From CAYQDB01 sp964416195 (lineage in GTDB: Bacteria > Zixibacteria > MSB-5A5 > GN15 > FEB-12), in contig CAYQDB010000037.1 of assembly GCA_964416195.1 (NCBI GenBank), positions 1 through 17,848 on the forward strand: 17,848 bases of DNA. Reading direction: 5' to 3'. Below the pieces are notes generated by a model that was given only the letters and a program-made list of their open reading frames with translations, did not search any database and was not told the origin of the DNA. This document shows positions 13,917 through 17,848 of the stretch, one piece after another. Numbering within the stretch: position 1 is the stretch's first letter; each line of letters opens with the position of its first letter. The position numbers were made by a program, and so were the translations under genes.

Positions 13917-16124
13917 CTACAGCGTACGCGCTTGCTCCACTAATTCGAAGGCTTCAATGACATCGCCGATCTTGATGTCATTGAAGTTCTCAATCCCGAT
14001 ACCGCACTCAAATCCCTCTTTGACTTCTTTGACATCGTCCTTGAAGCGCTTCAGGGAGGCCAAGTTACCGGCATAGATGACTCGTCCATCCCTGACAAGA
14101 CGAACCTTGTAGCGGCGGCTGATATGCCCCTCTTTGACGTAACTTCCAGCAATCGTCCCAATGCGAGGGATCCGAAACAGATCGCGAACCTCCGCAACGC
14201 CGACGAAGTTTTCGGTGACGGTGGGAGATAGCAGCCCTGCAAGTGCCTGCTTGATGTCGCGTTCCGCCTCGTAGATCACGTCATATATACGCACATCCAC
14301 GTTTCCCTGCTTAGCGAGCTCCCGAGCCCGGGTATCCAACGATACCTGGAAACCGATAACAATAGCATCCGATGCCTCGGCCAGGAGAATGTCGGATTCC
14401 GTTATAGTGCCGACCCCCTTGTGAATGATGTTGGTCCTGACCTCGTCAGTAACTATCTTGCCCAGAGTATCGCAAAGGACTTCAATCGAGCCGCCCACGT
14501 CAGCCTTGATGATGAGGCTAAGCTCCTTGATCTGACCTTCCTTTATTCGATCGAAGACCTTATCAAGAGAGATAGCACCGCGAGTTCTATGGTAATCCTG
14601 TTCCCTTTTGATCTGGCTTCGCTTGAGAACAATCTCCTTGGCTTCCTGATCGTTCTGGACGACCATGAAACTGTCACCGGCCTGAGGAACCCCATTGAGT
14701 CCCGTGATCTGGGCTGGGACGGACGGGCCTACCACCGGGATCTGCTGTTCACGATCATTAGTAACAGTGCGAACATGGCCATAGTACATCCCGGCCACGA
14801 TAGAATCTCCAACGTGACAGGTACCTTTCTGAATCAAAACGGTAGCTACCGGCCCGCGTCCCCTTTCTAGCCTGGCATCGACAACAATGCCCTGACCGCG
14901 AATGGAGGGGTCAGCTTTCAAGTCCATCATTTCAGCTTGCAGCAGAATCATTTCCAGCAGTTTGTCAACCCCTTCTCCAGACTTCGCTGAAATTTCAACC
15001 ATTATGTTTTTACCGCCCCACTCCTCGGAAACCAGGTTGTAGTTGGAAAGCTGGGTCCGAGTGGTGTCTGGACCGGCATTGGGTTTGTCAATCTTGTTTA
15101 TGGCGACAACTAGCGGGACATTGGCGGCCCGGGCGTGATCGATCGCTTCAACTGTCTGAGGTCTCACGCCGTCATCGCAAGCCACAACCAACACAACGAT
15201 ATCGGTGATCTGCGCCCCTCGGGCACGCATGGCGGTAAACGCTTCATGTCCTGGTGTGTCCAGAAAGGTAATGCGCCCGTTGTCGAGGATCACCTCATAA
15301 GCACCGATGTGCTGCGTAATAGCGCCGGCCTCGCTGGCCACCACATTTGTCTTGCGAATATAATCAAGGAGGGACGTCTTGCCGTGGTCAACATGCCCCA
15401 TGATCGTGACCACCGGAGCCCGACTTATCAGTCGTTCTTCCTTTTCGTCTTCTTTGACGGTCTCCCCAACGTCGGCCACCTCATGGACATCAAAACCGAA
15501 TTCAGCCGCGACCATTTCAATCGTATCCATATCGAGACGCTGATTGATAGTGGCCATCATCCCCATCTCGAATAACTTTGCTATCACCTCGGCTGGCTTG
15601 AGATCCATGAGACCGGCCAGCTCGGCAACAGATACATACTCGTTGACTTCGAGCATGTTTTCTGACCCGCCATCGCTCTCAACCCCCGCGGATGATATTC
15701 GCCTGTGCTTCCGCTTCCCCTTGCTTCCACTTAAATGAGCCATAACCGAACGGAAGCTCTTGGCCACTTCGGTTCTGTCTACTGCCTGGTGGTTTTTGTG
15801 TTTGCGACGGTCTTTCTTCTTATGCTTTTTTTCGAGACGCCGCATGATCCCGGCTACAGCAGAGTGGGAATTATCCACCCTTATGCCACCGATCCTGGTG
15901 GCATGGTGCTCTACTGCTTCCTTGACCTGTGCCCGGTGTGCCATCTCCTTTTTGGCTTCTTTCCTTTCCTCCGTAAACTTTTTATTCACAGCGGCAATCA
16001 TCTCGGGCATGGCCACCGACATATGTGATTTTGGCTCGAACTTGAGGTCGCGCAGCACGGTAAGCATAGCGTTGGAGGAGATCTTAAACTCCTTCGCCAG
16101 TTCGTATATTCGCTTCTTGGCCAT
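13917..16124 (-). CDS. infB: Translation initiation factor IF-2
   Basis: This 735-residue GTPase delivers initiator tRNA to the 30S subunit and promotes subunit joining. An N-terminal IF2_N domain (KRIYELAKEFKISSNAML) is followed by a short, highly basic linker (KKHKKKDRRKHKNH). A second IF2_N-like domain (VSVAELAGLMDLKPAEVIAK) precedes the G domain. G motifs are GHVDHGKTS (about 242-250), GAITQHIGAY, DTPGHEAF (about 288-295), NKID (about 342) and SAKSGEG. Domains II to IV follow and the C-terminal initiator tRNA domain is complete. The linker is compact, so the protein is shorter than many FCB-group IF-2s. ATG 16124 starts MAKKRIYE as usual. An upstream TTG at 16145 is less likely. It is 62 nt from nusA, and no ylxR or L7Ae-like gene lies between them. 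Confidence 0.98.
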   Translation of the reverse strand: MAKKRIYELAKEFKISSNAMLTVLRDLKFEPKSHMSVAMPEMIAAVNKKFTEERKEAKKEMAHRAQVKEAVEHHATRIGGIRVDNSHSAVAGIMRRLEKKHKKKDRRKHKNHQAVDRTEVAKSFRSVMAHLSGSKGKRKHRRISSAGVESDGGSENMLEVNEYVSVAELAGLMDLKPAEVIAKLFEMGMMATINQRLDMDTIEMVAAEFGFDVHEVADVGETVKEDEKEERLISRAPVVTIMGHVDHGKTSLLDYIRKTNVVASEAGAITQHIGAYEVILDNGRITFLDTPGHEAFTAMRARGAQITDIVVLVVACDDGVRPQTVEAIDHARAANVPLVVAINKIDKPNAGPDTTRTQLSNYNLVSEEWGGKNIMVEISAKSGEGVDKLLEMILLQAEMMDLKADPSIRGQGIVVDARLERGRGPVATVLIQKGTCHVGDSIVAGMYYGHVRTVTNDREQQIPVVGPSVPAQITGLNGVPQAGDSFMVVQNDQEAKEIVLKRSQIKREQDYHRTRGAISLDKVFDRIKEGQIKELSLIIKADVGGSIEVLCDTLGKIVTDEVRTNIIHKGVGTITESDILLAEASDAIVIGFQVSLDTRARELAKQGNVDVRIYDVIYEAERDIKQALAGLLSPTVTENFVGVAEVRDLFRIPRIGTIAGSYVKEGHISRRYKVRLVRDGRVIYAGNLASLKRFKDDVKEVKEGFECGIGIENFNDIKIGDVIEAFELVEQARTL

Positions 16125-16186
16125 CCTTATCTCACTTCCTCTCAACGCTTAAATAAGCCCAGCCGCTGTTTCGCGTCACAATCATT

Positions 16187-17641
16187 TTATTCCGGTCTCT
16201 TGGGCTCTTCATCTTCCACCCCTTCAAGTTCTGGGGCGGTAGCCTCCCGTACATCGTCAGCTTCAGTGACATAGTCTTTATCGTCCTCAAAGACGTCCTC
16301 GACAGAAAGTTTCTCCTCTTTTGCAGACTCCTCCCCTACGGCAGCTTCCTCCGTTTCCTTCTCCCGCTGATGGTACTCTTCTTCCAACTGCTGAACCAAT
16401 TGCTTAGCTTTTTCAATCAAATTTTCTGCCGTCTTGTTGCCGATCCCTTCGATCTTGGTCAACACCTCAAGAGAGGTTGCCGCAAGCCTCTGGACAGAGC
16501 TGATGTTGACCTCAGCCAGACGTTCCTGGATCTTCATGCCGACGCCTTCCAACTGGCTGACCGGGACGAGCATTTCGGCCTCACGACGCTTAGCTTCCTC
16601 ATACTCAGTCTCTGACATTATATTAATCTTCCAGCCGGTCAGTTTCGAGGCCAGTCGGGCGTTCTGCCCATTGCGGCCGATAGCTAACGATAGCTTCTCA
16701 TCCTCAACCGCGACTGTCATCCCTTGCTCCAGCTCATTCACCTCGATGTAGGCAACTTTAGCTGGTGCCAGGGAGCGCGTGACAAACATCTCCGAATTCG
16801 ACGAATACGGCACAATATCGATACGCTCATTGTTCAACTCGCGAACGATAGATTGGACCCGCACCCCCTTTATGCCGACGCAGGCCCCTACGGGATCGAT
16901 ACGATCGTCGGATGAGTAGACAGCGATTTTGGCGCGCTCTCCGGGCTCCCGCGCGATGGCTTTGATTTCGATCACCTTTTCGAATATCTCCGGGACTTCC
17001 AACGCAAAGAGACAGCGGATGAACTCGTTGCTAACCCGAGAAAGCACTATCTGTGGGCCGCGCAGCGATTTCTGAACGTCCAGAATATATGCTCTTATGC
17101 GGTCACCTTGGCGGAATTTTTCACGTGGTATCTGCTCCTTGATCGGCAGAATCCCTTCACCGCGACCCAGGTTAACGATGACATTCCCTTTATCAATCTG
17201 CTGAACGACGCCTGTAACTAGGGTTTCTACTTTGTCGATGTATTCATCATATACGCGGTTGCGTTCCGCCTCACGGATTTTCTGAATAAGTATTTGCTTG
17301 GCAGAAGCAATCGCGTTCCGTCCAAACTCAACCTCGTAGTCGATATAGATATCAATGTCATCACCAACTTCCGCCTCCGTGTCAATCTCTTTAGCTTCCT
17401 CCAACGAGATTTCCATATTTGGGTCGGAGACCTCAGCAACAACTTTCTTCGCGGCAATCATGAGAAGCTCATTAGCCTTTCGGTCAAATCTGAAGGAGAT
17501 ATTATCGGTGTTGTCGTACTTTTTCTTGGCAGCAGCCAAAAGACTCTCCTGCAACGTTTCCAACACCGTATCGAAATCGATGTTCTTCTCCCGGGCAATA
17601 AGCGTAATTGCCTCTGTCATATCGAATGCCATCCGCACCAT
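16187..17641 (-). CDS. nusA: Transcription elongation/termination factor NusA
   Basis: This 484-residue protein binds RNA polymerase and regulates pausing, termination and antitermination. The N-terminal domain (about 1-130) is followed by an S1 domain (about 135-200, with VNLGRGEGILPIKEQ). KH1 contains GACVGIKGVRVQSI (about 249-262) and KH2 contains AIGRNGQNARLA (about 317-328). After the KH pair are two helix-hairpin-helix units (LEGVGMKIQERL and IEGIGNKTAENL, about 360-410). The last 70 residues are an acidic tail rich in Glu and Asp, of the kind that can contact or inhibit RNA polymerase. The ATG at 17641 lies 6 nt after the rimP stop. A later ATG at 17632 (MAFDMTEA) is equally plausible, with GGGATGG upstream. 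Confidence 0.97.
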   Translation of the reverse strand: MVRMAFDMTEAITLIAREKNIDFDTVLETLQESLLAAAKKKYDNTDNISFRFDRKANELLMIAAKKVVAEVSDPNMEISLEEAKEIDTEAEVGDDIDIYIDYEVEFGRNAIASAKQILIQKIREAERNRVYDEYIDKVETLVTGVVQQIDKGNVIVNLGRGEGILPIKEQIPREKFRQGDRIRAYILDVQKSLRGPQIVLSRVSNEFIRCLFALEVPEIFEKVIEIKAIAREPGERAKIAVYSSDDRIDPVGACVGIKGVRVQSIVRELNNERIDIVPYSSNSEMFVTRSLAPAKVAYIEVNELEQGMTVAVEDEKLSLAIGRNGQNARLASKLTGWKINIMSETEYEEAKRREAEMLVPVSQLEGVGMKIQERLAEVNISSVQRLAATSLEVLTKIEGIGNKTAENLIEKAKQLVQQLEEEYHQREKETEEAAVGEESAKEEKLSVEDVFEDDKDYVTEADDVREATAPELEGVEDEEPKRPE

Positions 17642-17647
17642 CCCGTC

Positions 17648-17848
17648 TTAGAATACGATTATCGCTCTTTCCATTTCTGCCAAACCGACTGTGAAAACAC
17701 CCGTAGCGTCCTTGAAAAGCACCTTGCTGTCGGTTGTGGACACGATTTCAGCCGTGCCCTGTTGTCTATGTGGATCTGTAAATTCGATCCTGACTGTTTC
17801 CCCGACCCGATGTTTGAAATCGCGTGCCGTTTTCAGCGGACGGTCAAG
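17648..17848 (-). CDS. rimP: Ribosome maturation factor RimP (partial, N-terminus off the window)
   Basis: The last 66 codons and TAA stop of a gene enter from the right edge. The residues LDRPLKTARDFKHRVGETVR match the conserved RimP segment (P-G-L-D-R-P-L), which joins the N-terminal alpha/beta domain to the C-terminal SH3-like domain. Strands VRIEFTDP, GTAEIVST, KVLFKDATGV and ERAIIVF follow. RimP binds the 30S platform and promotes its assembly. Position directly before nusA, 6 nt away, is the standard gene order. Its start and promoter lie outside the window. Confidence 0.93.
   Translation of the reverse strand, partial: LDRPLKTARDFKHRVGETVRIEFTDPHRQQGTAEIVSTTDSKVLFKDATGVFTVGLAEMERAIIVF

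Noticed and set aside
16125..16186. A small ylxR or L7Ae-like gene between nusA and infB
   Set aside because: The 62-nt gap is too short for either and has no open frame with a start and ribosome binding site.

Overview
The window is a bacterial chromosome segment in which every gene I can support lies on the minus strand, so transcription runs from high to low coordinates. Its right two thirds (about 5867-17848) is a compact ribosome, RNA-metabolism and translation operon. In transcription order it reads rimP (3' end only), nusA, infB, a DUF503/YlxP-like gene, rbfA, an nrnA-type DHH nanoRNase, truB, ribF, rpsO, pnp, an M16 zinc peptidase and a NodB-type polysaccharide deacetylase. Gaps inside the operon are 2-62 nt, and four junctions overlap (4, 11, 17 and 62 nt), which suggests extensive translational coupling. 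The order matches the well-known nusA-infB-rbfA-truB-ribF-rpsO-pnp cluster. The pnp / M16 / deacetylase end resembles the Bacillus neighbourhood (pnpA, ylxY, mlpA) with the last two genes swapped.

The left third (1-5860) is looser. It holds a small secreted beta-barrel-like protein with its own sigma70-like promoter, leuS (Thermus-type leucyl-tRNA synthetase), a two-TM small membrane protein, a helix-hairpin-helix protein of unknown function, a DPM1-like family 2 glycosyltransferase, and the first 235 codons of an exported LolA-like protein that runs off the left edge. Hand counts on sample lines give about 38-40% G+C in the small accessory genes and about 58-60% in pnp and leuS, so these genes may have a different history from the core.

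Two intergenic palindromic elements (806-829 and 5107-5172) share a nearly identical core and look like members of one dispersed hairpin repeat family.

The organism appears to be a diderm (Gram-negative type) bacterium of medium G+C. Evidence is a signal peptide followed by a predicted outer-membrane barrel, and a LolA-like exported protein. Protein style (M16 next to pnp, the LolA-like family) suggests a poorly cultured lineage such as FCB-group/Zixibacteria-like or Acidobacteria-like bacteria, but this is impression, not proof.

I see no CRISPR array, tRNA, rRNA, transposase, phage gene or canonical intrinsic terminator. No stretch longer than 300 bases lacks a gene. I did not find a convincing undescribed system. 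The most unusual points are the 62-nt ribF/rpsO overlap, the Asp-to-Glu change in motif II of the nanoRNase, the hairpin repeats, and the AT-rich accessory genes.
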